Shown: positions 1-7,337 of the stretch, piece after piece | Layout of the letters: each line of letters starts with the position of its first letter | Position numbering within the stretch: position 1 is the stretch's first letter | From: Ileibacterium sp. | GTDB taxonomy: Bacteria > Bacillota_I > Bacilli_A > Erysipelotrichales > Erysipelotrichaceae | NCBI GenBank assembly: GCA_021443945.1 | Contig: JABUSF010000002.1 | Location: forward strand, 102,109 to 119,170 | Reading direction: 5' to 3' | DNA length: 17,062 nt | Program-made: the position numbers and the translations under genes | The notes under the pieces: model-generated | The model's input: only the letters and a program-made list of their open reading frames with translations | What the model was told of the DNA's origin: nothing | Databases searched by the model: none

Positions 1-801
1 GCGTTCCATAACTGGTATTACGGAAACCTGACCTGCTTCTCTCAGGAGCACATGCAGACATTTGGATATCTGGTATCCATGTTCCCGATCATTGACGAGC
101 TCTACTCCACAAAAGAGGAAAAAGCCCGTTCCATGAACACCTATTCCGCTTTCTTCAACACAGAGCCACAGTTAGGAAGCGTAATCGTAGGGATCACCGC
201 TGGTCTGGAAGAAGCCAGAGCCAACGGATCGGATGACATCGATGATGAAACAATCAACGGTCTTCGTGCTGGCTTAATGGGACCCATCGCTGGTATCGGT
301 GATTCTCTGGTTGTCGGAACAGTCATTCCAATCCTGTTGGGTATCGCCATGGGTATGTCCACGGGCGGATCGCCATTAGGCGCCATCATGTACATTGTCG
401 TCTGGAACCTGTTTGCCTACTTCGGAATGAAGTTCCTGTTCTTTAAAGGCTATGAACTGGGCGGAAAAGCCATCGACTTCTTAGTCGGTCCAACAGGAGA
501 AGCACTTCGTGAATCCATTACCACCCTGGGCGGAATCGTTATCGGAGCCGTTGCAGCCAGCTGGGTAAGCGTTAAAACGGCTTTTACAATGACGGCTGCC
601 GGTGCTGACAAACCATTCCTGGATCTTCAGTCCACTATTGATTCTGTTTATCCTGGACTTCTCACAGCTCTGTTCATCGTTGGCTGCTGGTGGCTGATGG
701 CGAAGAAGAAAATGTCTCCCATTAAAGTGATGCTTCTTCTGGTTGTTGTCGCTTTCGTTGGTGTATTCATTGGATTCTTCAACCCAGGTCTGCAGTACTA
801 A
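1..801 (+). CDS. PTS mannose/fructose/sorbose-family permease, IID component (5' partial)
   Basis: Membrane subunit of a mannose-class phosphotransferase system. With IIC it forms the sugar channel, while phosphate is carried by IIA/IIB, which are not in this window. The reading frame is open from base 1 and the first residues (AFHNWYYGNLTCFSQEHMQ) already match the conserved IID N-terminal region. The gene therefore starts upstream; the ATG at 52 is internal. 266 residues are visible against roughly 270-300 for the family, so little is missing. The family motif is clear in GLRAGLMGPIAGIGDSL, followed by hydrophobic segments and a C-terminal membrane helix ending in FFNPGLQY. The substrate cannot be told from IID alone. 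IIC and IIAB genes are expected just upstream. A small membrane protein follows after 51 bases with no terminator between, so the two probably share a transcript. Confidence 0.93.
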   Translation, partial: AFHNWYYGNLTCFSQEHMQTFGYLVSMFPIIDELYSTKEEKARSMNTYSAFFNTEPQLGSVIVGITAGLEEARANGSDDIDDETINGLRAGLMGPIAGIGDSLVVGTVIPILLGIAMGMSTGGSPLGAIMYIVVWNLFAYFGMKFLFFKGYELGGKAIDFLVGPTGEALRESITTLGGIVIGAVAASWVSVKTAFTMTAAGADKPFLDLQSTIDSVYPGLLTALFIVGCWWLMAKKKMSPIKVMLLLVVVAFVGVFIGFFNPGLQY

Positions 802-852
802 GATTTAAAACCTTACACAATCATTCGTTTTATCAAGCAAGGAGGAAGGAAC

Positions 853-1122
853 ATGCCTGCCGAAAACCGTGTACAAGAAATCAAAAGACAAATCGAACTC
901 CATAATCATTTAAAAAGCTGGCTGAAAGCTTCCTTTGTCATCAGCACCATTGCTGCCACATTGTTCTGGTTCTCGCTGAAAGCATATTGGCTGGCAGCGG
1001 TTGGTGCAGGCCTTCTTCTTGCGGCAAGTCTTGCAGCCATGCTGATCATCGGGTATGCGCTGTACAAATCCTACACGCAAATACAAGGCAGAATTCAGAC
1101 CTTGAGGGAAAGCAAAGTCTGA
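853..1122 (+). CDS. Small two-helix membrane protein of unknown function
   Basis: An 89-residue protein that I do not recognise. A strong ribosome site (AAGGAGG at 839-845) sits 7 bases before the ATG. The first 23 or so residues are charged and helical, followed by two hydrophobic segments at about residues 25-44 and 47-70. The C-terminus is a short basic tail (about residues 71-89). It lies 51 bases after the PTS IID stop and is followed by the terminator at 1161-1200, so it looks like the last gene of the PTS operon. Several mannose-type PTS operons end with a small gene, but I cannot assign this one to a named family. An accessory role at the permease is inference from position only. Confidence 0.8.
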   Translation: MPAENRVQEIKRQIELHNHLKSWLKASFVISTIAATLFWFSLKAYWLAAVGAGLLLAASLAAMLIIGYALYKSYTQIQGRIQTLRESKV

Positions 1123-1160
1123 ATTCCAATAAGCTCGTATAATATTCTCCAATCTCTTTC

Positions 1161-1200
1161 AAACAGAAAAAGCCGGCTTGGGAACCGGCTTTTTCTGTTT
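1161..1200. terminator. Bidirectional Rho-independent terminator
   Basis: A perfect 16-base-pair inverted repeat (AAACAGAAAAAGCCGG / CCGGCTTTTTCTGTTT) with an 8-base loop. A-rich and T-rich flanks inside the arms give a U-tract on both strands. It ends the PTS operon on the + strand and the kinase gene on the - strand, whose stop codon abuts it at 1201. Confidence 0.93.
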
Positions 1201-2853
1201 TTATTTCAAAAATACACTGCCTCCGATAAACTCCCGGACAAGAGAGTTTTTCGGCACAGATTCATTGTCCACATCCAGAAAGAAATCAAGAAAGCGAAGC
1301 AGGCGCTTGGCTTCGATGTATTCCGGATCTTCACTGTCGATTTGATGCAGCAGGGGTCTGGCAAATTTGCTCATGACAGCCAGTTCATAGACAAGACCGG
1401 AATTGAAAACTACATCGGCACTGTCCTGGTAAGGAAAGATGTTGACTTCTTCGCCTTTGCGCACGGAATTCCAGCCGGCAATGGTGTTTTTGGCATTGAC
1501 CCCTCTTAAACGGTTGTCCCGGACAATTCTTCGAATGAGACGAATATCCGTGGCACTGATGGAATTGTGCTCATCCACATGAAACTGAGATAAGGCGCTG
1601 ATGTAAATTTTAAATTTCTCGTCCTGGCTCAAAGAGCGGCTCAAAGCATCGTTAAGGCAGTGAATTCCTTCAATGATCAGGATGTCGCTGTCCTTCAGCT
1701 GCAGCCATTCTCCCTTCTGGGAAAGGCCTGCTGCAAAGTTGTAATAGGGAAGCTGAACTTTTTTGCCATGAAGCAAATCCTGCATATCTCTGTTGAATCC
1801 TTCCACATCCAGGCATTCCAGACTTTCAAAATTGTAGGAGCCGTCCTCATGACGGGGAGCCAGAATTCGGTCTTTAAAGTAGTTGTCCACTTCGATGGGA
1901 TGCGGAGTCATTCCAAGAGCTTTGAGCTGAATGGCCAGCCGGTGAGAAAAGGATGTCTTTCCTGAAGAACTGGGGCCGGCGACCAGAATGATTCTTTTGC
2001 CGCTGGAGACAATCTGCTCTGCAATCTGTCCAATCTTTTTTTCCATCAGGGCTTCCTGAATAAGAATGAGCTCAAACGCTCCTTCATTTGTAATGCGGTC
2101 GTTGAGAGCGGAAACGCCATGGATCTGCAGCTTTCTGGCCCATTCCTCCGACTCTTTCAGACAGGCAAACAGTTTGGCTTTGCCCTGCTCTGTGTAGGGA
2201 GCCATTTTCAGAGGCCCCACTCCGGAGGGAAAGCGCAGCAGAAATCCATCTTCGTATTTGTTCAGAGCAAAGACTGGAATTCTGGAGGTGTCCAGGGCCA
2301 TGTAGCCATAGAAATAGTCCGTGTAATTGTCCAGATGATATAAGTTTACTTTTGAACGCAGACGGTAGTGAAAGAGTCTGGACTTTTCTTCCAGTCCATA
2401 CTCCTTAAAGATTTGCATCGCCTGAGTACGGGTAGTGCGGACTTTGGAAAAGGGGATTTTCTGCGCCACATACCCCATCATTCTCTGATATATGTTTTGG
2501 AGCAGTTCTTCTGTGAGCTCAAAGTCCCCCTGTGCTGTAATAAAAAGGCCGTCTCCCAAGGAAAAGCAGACGCTGAAGTTTTTGACTTTTTCCAGTCCGA
2601 TGGTGTCATAAAAAGCTTTAATGAGCATCATGAGAGCGGAGCGCTTATAGGTGCTTTTTCCAATGGAGTCGTCATAAGTAACGAATTCGATCTCATCCCT
2701 GTCCTGAGCCTTGCCGAACAGTTCTTTCAGACTTCCGTTGACTAAAGCAAGCAGGATCGGACTTTCGTATTCGGGCTGAAAGAAGTCAGCAATTTGAACC
2801 AGGGGAGCATCGTTTTCAAATTCGTAAGTTTGATGTTTGTGTATGATTTTCAT
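1201..2853 (-). CDS. Uridine-kinase-like nucleoside kinase with ThrRS-like N-terminal domains
   Basis: A 550-residue cytoplasmic protein with two parts. Residues 1-60 or so resemble a TGS domain (LVNGSLKEL followed by D-x-D-x-I-E-F-V). The middle (about 90-270) resembles the threonyl/alanyl-tRNA-synthetase second additional domain. The C-terminal half is a P-loop kinase of the uridine kinase/phosphoribulokinase family: Walker A GPSSSGKT at residues 293-300, then VDNYFKDR, LPYYNF and the IIEGIHCLN strand. Kinases of this architecture occur in Bacillota and Thermotoga and are annotated as nucleoside or uridine kinases; the true substrate is unknown to me. The ATG has an AAGGAA site a few bases upstream. 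The ferredoxin terminator lies only about 20 bases upstream, so transcription must start within or very near it, or come from read-through. Confidence 0.88.
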   Translation of the reverse strand: MKIIHKHQTYEFENDAPLVQIADFFQPEYESPILLALVNGSLKELFGKAQDRDEIEFVTYDDSIGKSTYKRSALMMLIKAFYDTIGLEKVKNFSVCFSLGDGLFITAQGDFELTEELLQNIYQRMMGYVAQKIPFSKVRTTRTQAMQIFKEYGLEEKSRLFHYRLRSKVNLYHLDNYTDYFYGYMALDTSRIPVFALNKYEDGFLLRFPSGVGPLKMAPYTEQGKAKLFACLKESEEWARKLQIHGVSALNDRITNEGAFELILIQEALMEKKIGQIAEQIVSSGKRIILVAGPSSSGKTSFSHRLAIQLKALGMTPHPIEVDNYFKDRILAPRHEDGSYNFESLECLDVEGFNRDMQDLLHGKKVQLPYYNFAAGLSQKGEWLQLKDSDILIIEGIHCLNDALSRSLSQDEKFKIYISALSQFHVDEHNSISATDIRLIRRIVRDNRLRGVNAKNTIAGWNSVRKGEEVNIFPYQDSADVVFNSGLVYELAVMSKFARPLLHQIDSEDPEYIEAKRLLRFLDFFLDVDNESVPKNSLVREFIGGSVFLK

Positions 2854-2871
2854 GATTCGGGTTCCTTAAAT

Positions 2872-2899
2872 AAAAAAAGCGGGCTGGCGGCCCGCTTTT
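2872..2899 (-). terminator. Terminator of the ferredoxin gene
   Basis: Stem AAAAGCGGGC (2875-2884) pairs with GCCCGCTTTT (2890-2899) over a 5-base loop. On the - strand it is followed by a run of seven T. It lies 33 bases after the ferredoxin stop and just ahead of the downstream kinase start. Confidence 0.9.
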
Positions 2900-2931
2900 A
2901 GCTTTTAATTGTTTGTTTTCTGTTGCAGAAA

Positions 2932-3108
2932 TTAGTCGCCTAATGTGATAGCACCAGTTGGGCAAGCGCCTGTGCAAGCACCACAGTCGATGCATACATC
3001 AGCATCTACTACAGCAACACCTTCTGGTAAAGAGATTGCGCCAGTTGGGCAAACACCTTCGCAAGCACCGCATCCGATGCACATTTCATCATTAACAACA
3101 GCAGCCAT
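2932..3108 (-). CDS. 2[4Fe-4S] ferredoxin, clostridial type
   Basis: A 58-residue low-potential electron carrier, found by translating the - strand. It has two copies of the CxxCxxCxxxCP cluster motif: Cys10, 13, 16 and 20 then Pro21, and Cys39, 42, 45 and 49 then Pro50. The halves are near repeats (CIGCGACEGVCPTGAISL and CIDCGACTGACPTGAITL), the internal duplication known for this family. Length matches the usual 55-60 residues. A strong AGGAGG site precedes the ATG by about 8 bases. It has its own -10 element and terminator, so it is probably a single-gene transcript. Partners would be enzymes such as pyruvate:ferredoxin oxidoreductase or hydrogenase, none of which is visible here. It points to anaerobic metabolism. 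Confidence 0.96.
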   Translation of the reverse strand: MAAVVNDEMCIGCGACEGVCPTGAISLPEGVAVVDADVCIDCGACTGACPTGAITLGD

Positions 3109-3155
3109 AATTGATAATCCTCCTTGCTGAAATATTGCAAAACTTTGCTGTGTCC

Positions 3156-3161
3156 ATTATA
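3156..3161 (-). promoter_or_regulatory. -10 element of the ferredoxin promoter
   Basis: TATAAT on the - strand, 47 bases upstream of the ferredoxin ATG. No good -35 hexamer is found at 16-18 bases (best TTAGTC), which may mean activator help. The 14-base palindrome at 3221-3234 lies upstream of it. Confidence 0.55.
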
Positions 3162-3220
3162 GAAGAAATCGTTCGTATCGACTAACAGAATTAAAACGTT
3201 TTGGTAAGTCTCAATTAACT

Positions 3221-3234
3221 TGTAAAGCTTTACA
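3221..3234. promoter_or_regulatory. Perfect 14-base palindrome, candidate operator
   Basis: TGTAAAGCTTTACA equals its own reverse complement. It sits between gdhA and the ferredoxin gene, about 60 bases upstream of the ferredoxin -10 on the - strand. A second short palindrome, AAAACGTTTT, lies nearer the promoter at 3193-3202. The longer one resembles CcpA or other symmetrical operator sites without matching a consensus, so the regulator is unknown. Confidence 0.4.
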
Positions 3235-3323
3235 GATGATAAATAAATGCATTAAAGGTTGAAATTTGAGCTGTCAGTTGATTCTTTGGATCAGAACCTC
3301 ATTGGAGGCAATCTGGGGAAACG

Positions 3324-3355
3324 AAAAAAGACCCCTCGCTTTTGGAGGAGTCTTT
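3324..3355 (-). terminator. Terminator of gdhA
   Basis: On the - strand AAAGACTCCTC pairs with GAGGGGTCTTT through one G-U pair, with a 7-base loop, followed by a T run. The wobble pair forms only in the - strand transcript, which fits its place 11 bases after the gdhA stop. Confidence 0.88.
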
Positions 3356-3365
3356 GAGATTGTGA

Positions 3366-4694
3366 TTAGCAGCAGCCCTGGGCTTTCATGGCTTCAGCAA
3401 CTTTCAGGAAGCCTGCAATGTTGGCACCAATGACATATTCATCCGGATGGCCGAATTCTGCAGCAGTATCGCGGCAGTTTTCGAAAATTCCAACCATGAT
3501 GTCTTTGAGCATTTTGTCAACTTCTTCAAATGTCCAGCTCAGGTGTTCCGCATTCTGGCTCATTTCCAGACCGGAGCATGCTACACCGCCGGCGTTGGAA
3601 GCTTTGCCTGGAGCGTAGTAAACACCGTTTGCCATCAGATAGTGGATTGCATCTGGTGTAGTTGGCATGTTGGCGCCTTCGCAAACACAGAATACCCCGT
3701 TGGCTACCAGTGCTTTGGCATCGTCAAGGCTCAGTTCGTTCTGAGTGGCGCATGGCAGAGCAATGTCGCATTTGATGGACCATGGACGTTTGCCTTCCAT
3801 GTATTCAGCACCTGGATGACCTTCCAGATATTCTTTAATGCGTCCGCGGCGAACTTCTTTGATTTCTTTTACAGCATCCAGATCGATTCCGTTTGGATCG
3901 TAGATGGTGCCGTTGGAGTCGGACAGAGTCACAACTTTTGCGCCCAGCTGAGTAGCTTTCTGGCATGCGTAGATGGCTACGTTTCCAGAACCGGAAATGC
4001 AGACAGTTTTGCCTTCAAAGCTAGTGCCTTTATTTTCCAGCAGAGCCTGGGTGAAGTAGCAGAGACCGTAACCGGTAGCTTCTGTACGAACCAGAGATCC
4101 GCCAAAGGACAGGCCTTTGCCTGTGAGAACACCGGACCATTCGTTGGTGATTCTCTTGTACTGACCGAACATGTAGCCGATTTCGCGTCCGCCTACACCG
4201 ATATCTCCGGCAGGAACGTCTGTGTTTGGTCCAATGTACTTGTAGAGTTCAGTCATGAAAGACTGGCAGAAGCGCATAACTTCAGCATCAGATTTTCCTT
4301 TTGGATCGAAATCAGATCCGCCTTTTCCGCCGCCCATTGGCAGAGTCGTCAGGGAGTTTTTGAAAATCTGTTCAAAACCAAGAAATTTAATGATCGAAAT
4401 ATTTACACTTGGGTGGAAACGCAGACCGCCTTTGTAAGGCCCGATTGCGTTGTTGAACTGAACACGGTATCCACGGTTGACTCTGGTAACACCATTGTCA
4501 TCAACCCATGGTACGCGGAACATAATCTGACGGTCAGGTTCTACCATTCTTTCGAGAACGCCGTCATCGAGAAGTTCTGGTTTTACGTCAGCAATTACCT
4601 GCAGGGATTCGAATACTTCTTCGACAGCCTGGAGGAATTCAGCATCGTTAGGATTTCGTTTCACAACTGTTTCGTATAAAGCTTTTAAATCCAT
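3366..4694 (-). CDS. gdhA: Glutamate dehydrogenase, hexameric, probably NADP(H)-specific
   Basis: Interconverts 2-oxoglutarate plus ammonia and glutamate, linking carbon and nitrogen metabolism in the cytoplasm. The 442-residue length is standard for the hexameric family. Substrate-site residues are present: Lys88 (YKGG), Lys112 (FKNSL), Lys124 in PMGGGKGG, and Asp164 in PAGDIG. The nucleotide-binding domain has GSGNVA at residues 235-240. The strand-end sequence LSDSNG near residue 260 resembles the NADP-dependent enterobacterial enzyme (DSSG) more than the clostridial NAD-dependent one (GPDG), so a biosynthetic NADPH role is inferred. AGGAGGT lies 7 bases before the ATG. It is transcribed divergently from rpiB, with an extended -10 about 31 bases upstream of the start and an inverted repeat behind it. 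Confidence 0.97.
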   Translation of the reverse strand: MDLKALYETVVKRNPNDAEFLQAVEEVFESLQVIADVKPELLDDGVLERMVEPDRQIMFRVPWVDDNGVTRVNRGYRVQFNNAIGPYKGGLRFHPSVNISIIKFLGFEQIFKNSLTTLPMGGGKGGSDFDPKGKSDAEVMRFCQSFMTELYKYIGPNTDVPAGDIGVGGREIGYMFGQYKRITNEWSGVLTGKGLSFGGSLVRTEATGYGLCYFTQALLENKGTSFEGKTVCISGSGNVAIYACQKATQLGAKVVTLSDSNGTIYDPNGIDLDAVKEIKEVRRGRIKEYLEGHPGAEYMEGKRPWSIKCDIALPCATQNELSLDDAKALVANGVFCVCEGANMPTTPDAIHYLMANGVYYAPGKASNAGGVACSGLEMSQNAEHLSWTFEEVDKMLKDIMVGIFENCRDTAAEFGHPDEYVIGANIAGFLKVAEAMKAQGCC

Positions 4695-4724
4695 AATAGT
4701 GACCTCCTAAAAAAATACTTGCCC

Positions 4725-4733
4725 ATTATAGCA
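4725..4733 (-). promoter_or_regulatory. Extended -10 promoter of gdhA
   Basis: On the - strand TGC-TATAAT forms a consensus extended -10 element. The predicted start lies near 4718, giving a leader of about 24 bases that holds the AGGAGGT site. The -35 region is poor, as is common when the TGn extension is present. Confidence 0.65.
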
Positions 4734-4756
4734 TCATGGAATTGCCTTTGCGTAAA

Positions 4757-4779
4757 ATTTTCAGAAAAAATCTGAAAAT
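4757..4779. promoter_or_regulatory. Inverted repeat between gdhA and rpiB, candidate operator
   Basis: Perfect 9-base arms ATTTTCAGA / TCTGAAAAT around five A. It lies about 27 bases upstream of the gdhA -10 element, near position -50 of that promoter. It is also about 50 bases upstream of the rpiB -35, so a protein bound here could act on either gene. It lacks the GC-rich stem and T-tract of a terminator. Confidence 0.4.
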
Positions 4780-4828
4780 AATTGTAAGCGCAGCGTAAAT
4801 TAATACACGGATTGGTACAGAACTTTAG

Positions 4829-4857
4829 TTTTCAATCCTAATTTCCGGGTTTATAAT
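4829..4857 (+). promoter_or_regulatory. Promoter of rpiB
   Basis: TTTTCA (4829-4834) and TATAAT (4852-4857) are separated by 17 bases. The predicted start near 4864 leaves a leader of about 28 bases with an AGGAGG site. Confidence 0.6.
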
Positions 4858-4891
4858 TTTGGCGACGTAAAGAGGAATTGAGGAGGATTCA

Positions 4892-5332
4892 ATGAAAATT
4901 GCAATTGCCAACGATCATGCCGCTGTCGCTTTAAAAAATGAAATCAAGCAGATGCTTGAAGAGCAGGGTATGGAAGTCATCAACTTTGGTACCGACACAA
5001 ATGACAGCTGTGACTACCCGGATTTCGGAAGCAAATGTGCCAGAGCGGTCGCCAATCATGAAGCAGATTACGGAATTGTGATCTGCGGAACAGGAATCGG
5101 CATCAGTATTGCCTGCAACAAGATCAAAGGCATTCGCTGTGCCCTTTGCAAGGATGTGACGGATGCAAGACTGACCCGCGAGCACAATGATGCCAACATT
5201 CTGTCCATGGGTGCCAGAACGACTGGTCCGGAAACCGCAAAAGATATCGTCAATACCTTCTTGAATACACCATTCAGCGAAGGAGCCAACCACAAGCGCC
5301 GTATTGCCAAAATCAAGGATTTGGAAAGCTGA
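4892..5332 (+). CDS. rpiB: Ribose 5-phosphate isomerase B (RpiB/LacAB family)
   Basis: Interconverts ribose 5-phosphate and ribulose 5-phosphate in the non-oxidative pentose phosphate pathway. The 146 residues match the family's usual length. Visible motifs are the phosphate-site start IANDHA (Asp8, His9), the active-site segment GIVICGTGIGISIACNK with the catalytic Cys65, and REHNDANILSMGAR with the general acid/base His98. LacA/LacB subunits of galactose 6-phosphate isomerase share this fold, but they come as gene pairs and here there is a single gene, so RpiB is preferred. Sugar allose 6-phosphate could be a side substrate. AGGAGG lies 5 bases before the ATG. It forms its own transcription unit, convergent with recQ. 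Confidence 0.93.
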   Translation: MKIAIANDHAAVALKNEIKQMLEEQGMEVINFGTDTNDSCDYPDFGSKCARAVANHEADYGIVICGTGIGISIACNKIKGIRCALCKDVTDARLTREHNDANILSMGARTTGPETAKDIVNTFLNTPFSEGANHKRRIAKIKDLES

Positions 5333-5339
5333 AAACAAC

Positions 5340-5370
5340 AAAGCAGGATTCGAACCGCGAATCCTGCTTT
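5340..5370. terminator. Shared terminator hairpin of rpiB and recQ
   Basis: A 13-base-pair perfect stem (AAAGCAGGATTCG / CGAATCCTGCTTT) with a 5-base loop sits between the two convergent genes and touches the recQ stop codon. T-tracts are short on both sides (TTTT on +, interrupted on -), so its strength is uncertain. Confidence 0.8.
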
Positions 5371-7199
5371 TACTTATTCTGATACTCCTGGATGGCTTTT
5401 AAAAAAGCTTCTCCATACACTTTGAGCTTGACTTCACCCACGCCTGAAACGTGCAGCATCTGGTCTTTGTCTGCCGGTTTCAGGCGTGCCATTTCCCGAA
5501 GGGTTTTATCATTGAAAATATGATAGGGCGGAATGCCGGCAGCCCGGGCCATGGACCATCTGGTTTTGACCAGATGCTCGTACAGACCCTGATTGAGGGT
5601 TCTGGCCGTCTGCACAGGGGCAAAGACCACTTCCTCATCGGTGCGGATCATGATTTTTTCACCGGATTCCACAGCTTGAAACAAAGGGGAAGCCGGCTGA
5701 AGAACGGGATACTGATCTCCGGTTTTTTCCAGATAGCCGGCATCCAAAAGGCCGTCCAGCAGGGTTTCAATTTCCGCTTTGCTCATCTGCTCGAGATTTC
5801 CGTAGCCTTTCACCTGATTCAAACGGCTGCTGCGGATCTTTTCGGTGCGGCTGCCCTTGAGAAGATCAACCGTCATCTTTATGCCGTAAGAGCAGGGAAG
5901 ACTGGTCATCAGAGTAAAGACATGCTTTGCTGCGGTGGTGACATCCAGTTCATCCCACTTGCGCAGACAGTTGGAACAGGAACCGCAGGAAGGCTGCGCC
6001 TTCTGGGCAAAGTAGTGGAGAATGGAGCTTCGCAGACAGCCTCTTGTGGTGCAGTACTCCACCATTCTGCGCAGTTTGGCCAGATCTCTCTGAATCGCTT
6101 CCATTCGCTCCGGGCTGTTTGCCGCTTCCAGATCGTCCTCACCAGAGTGCTCGATGATAAAGCGGGCGGTCATCACATCCGCCGGACTGTACAGCAGCAG
6201 GCAGTGACTGTCTTCGCCATCCCTTCCGGCCCGTCCGGCTTCCTGATAATAGTTTTCAATGGAGTGAGGAAGGGAGTAATGGACCACATAGCGGACGTTG
6301 GATTTGTCAATGCCCATGCCAAAGGCGTTGGTGGCACAGATGACCGAAATTCGGTCGTAAATAAAATCGTCCTGGGTTTTGGAGCGCTGCTCATCCGACA
6401 GTCCCGCGTGGTAAGGAGCGGACAGAAATTCCCTGGACTGGAGCAGATCGCTGACTTCTTCACATTCCTTGCGGGTCTGACAGTATATAATGCCGCATTC
6501 ATCTTTACGGGTGCTTAAAAACTTGAGCAAAGCCTGCTTTTTGTCTTTGGGCTTCTGCACTTCAAAGAACAGATTGGGCCGGTCAAAGCCAGTGATCAGC
6601 CGGGCGGGATGATCCAGTTTCAGCCAGTTCATGATGTCTTTTAAAACCGCAACCGTGGCTGTCGCGGTATAGGCTCCATAGCGGGGCCTGACCGGCAGCT
6701 GGGCCAGAAACTCGGGAATATCCCGGTAGGCCGGGCGGAAGTTTTGCCCCCACTGGGAGACGCAGTGGGCTTCATCCACGGCTACAAAGGAAATGGAAAC
6801 CGATTTGGCAAAATCGAGAAAAATGTCTGTCAAAAGCCTTTCCGGTGCCACGTAAATAATCTTGTAAGCGCCCTGTCTGGCCAGCTGAAGAGCTTTTCTG
6901 TACTGGGGCCAGCTCAGGCTGCTGTCAAAGTAAGCGGCAGGAATTCCCGCTTCTTTTAAAGAGGCCACCTGATCGTGCATCAGGGACATCAGCGGTGAGA
7001 TGACAAGGGTAATTCCATCCATCATCAGCGCCGGGATCTGATAGCAGATCGATTTGCCAGCTCCTGTAGGCATGACAGCAACCACATCCCTTTTGCGGAT
7101 GGCCAGGGCTTCAATTAAGGAAGCCTGTCCTTTGCGGAAAGAATCGTATCCGTAATATTTTTTCAACAGGCTTAAAGCCTGATCCATGCTTGGCGTCAT
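5370..7199 (-). CDS. recQ: ATP-dependent DNA helicase RecQ
   Basis: A 3'-5' superfamily 2 helicase acting in recombination and repair of stalled forks. The 609 residues match full-length RecQ. Domains in order: helicase core with Walker A PTGAGKS at residues 44-50, DEAH at 142-145 and the TATAT motif near 178-182; C-terminal helicase lobe with NAFGMGIDKS and YYQEAGRAGRDG; zinc-binding segment with Cys388, Cys405, Cys408 and Cys411; RQC winged helix; and a C-terminal HRDC domain (about 530-609). No ribosome-binding site precedes the ATG at 7199 or the next in-frame ATG at 7187. A -10-like element six bases upstream suggests a leaderless transcript. The more N-terminal ATG is kept, but the choice between them is uncertain. 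Confidence 0.96.
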   Translation of the reverse strand: MTPSMDQALSLLKKYYGYDSFRKGQASLIEALAIRKRDVVAVMPTGAGKSICYQIPALMMDGITLVISPLMSLMHDQVASLKEAGIPAAYFDSSLSWPQYRKALQLARQGAYKIIYVAPERLLTDIFLDFAKSVSISFVAVDEAHCVSQWGQNFRPAYRDIPEFLAQLPVRPRYGAYTATATVAVLKDIMNWLKLDHPARLITGFDRPNLFFEVQKPKDKKQALLKFLSTRKDECGIIYCQTRKECEEVSDLLQSREFLSAPYHAGLSDEQRSKTQDDFIYDRISVICATNAFGMGIDKSNVRYVVHYSLPHSIENYYQEAGRAGRDGEDSHCLLLYSPADVMTARFIIEHSGEDDLEAANSPERMEAIQRDLAKLRRMVEYCTTRGCLRSSILHYFAQKAQPSCGSCSNCLRKWDELDVTTAAKHVFTLMTSLPCSYGIKMTVDLLKGSRTEKIRSSRLNQVKGYGNLEQMSKAEIETLLDGLLDAGYLEKTGDQYPVLQPASPLFQAVESGEKIMIRTDEEVVFAPVQTARTLNQGLYEHLVKTRWSMARAAGIPPYHIFNDKTLREMARLKPADKDQMLHVSGVGEVKLKVYGEAFLKAIQEYQNK

Positions 7200-7205
7200 G
7201 GCTGT

Positions 7206-7214
7206 ATTTTAGCA
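7206..7214 (-). promoter_or_regulatory. Possible extended -10 promoter of recQ (leaderless)
   Basis: On the - strand TGC-TAAAAT ends six bases before the recQ ATG, so the predicted transcription start coincides with the start codon. The -35 region is poor. The absence of any ribosome-binding site before recQ fits a leaderless mRNA. Confidence 0.4.
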
Positions 7215-7337
7215 AATGAAAGCACAAATTAAGGATTGCCGGGCAAATGAAAACCTTATATTTCAAATTTTGTGAAAATTGACTAAAATCCAATATGTGT
7301 ATCAAAAATGGATGATGAAACGATCGAGAGGATTTAT

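Noticed and set aside
1138..1143. TATAAT just before the terminator at 1161
   Set aside because: No -35 at suitable spacing, and any transcript would end at once in the terminator.
2945..3130. 61-codon frame on the + strand over the ferredoxin
   Set aside because: It is the reverse of the duplicated ferredoxin, which accounts for its repetitive APVGQ residues.
3447..4679. Long open frame (410 codons) on the + strand opposite gdhA
   Set aside because: gdhA on the other strand is unmistakable. The antisense translation shows no family motif and no ribosome site, so it is a codon-bias shadow.
4785..4798. Possible cre site (TGTAAGCGCAGCG) near gdhA
   Set aside because: Only the left half fits the CcpA pattern; the right half fails at four positions.
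5348..5366. tRNA T-arm-like sequence (GGTTCGAATCC on the - strand)
   Set aside because: It is part of the perfect terminator stem between rpiB and recQ. No acceptor, D or anticodon arms surround it.
5451..6518. Long open frame (355 codons) on the + strand opposite recQ
   Set aside because: Shadow of the full-length recQ gene, with no ribosome site or recognisable motif.
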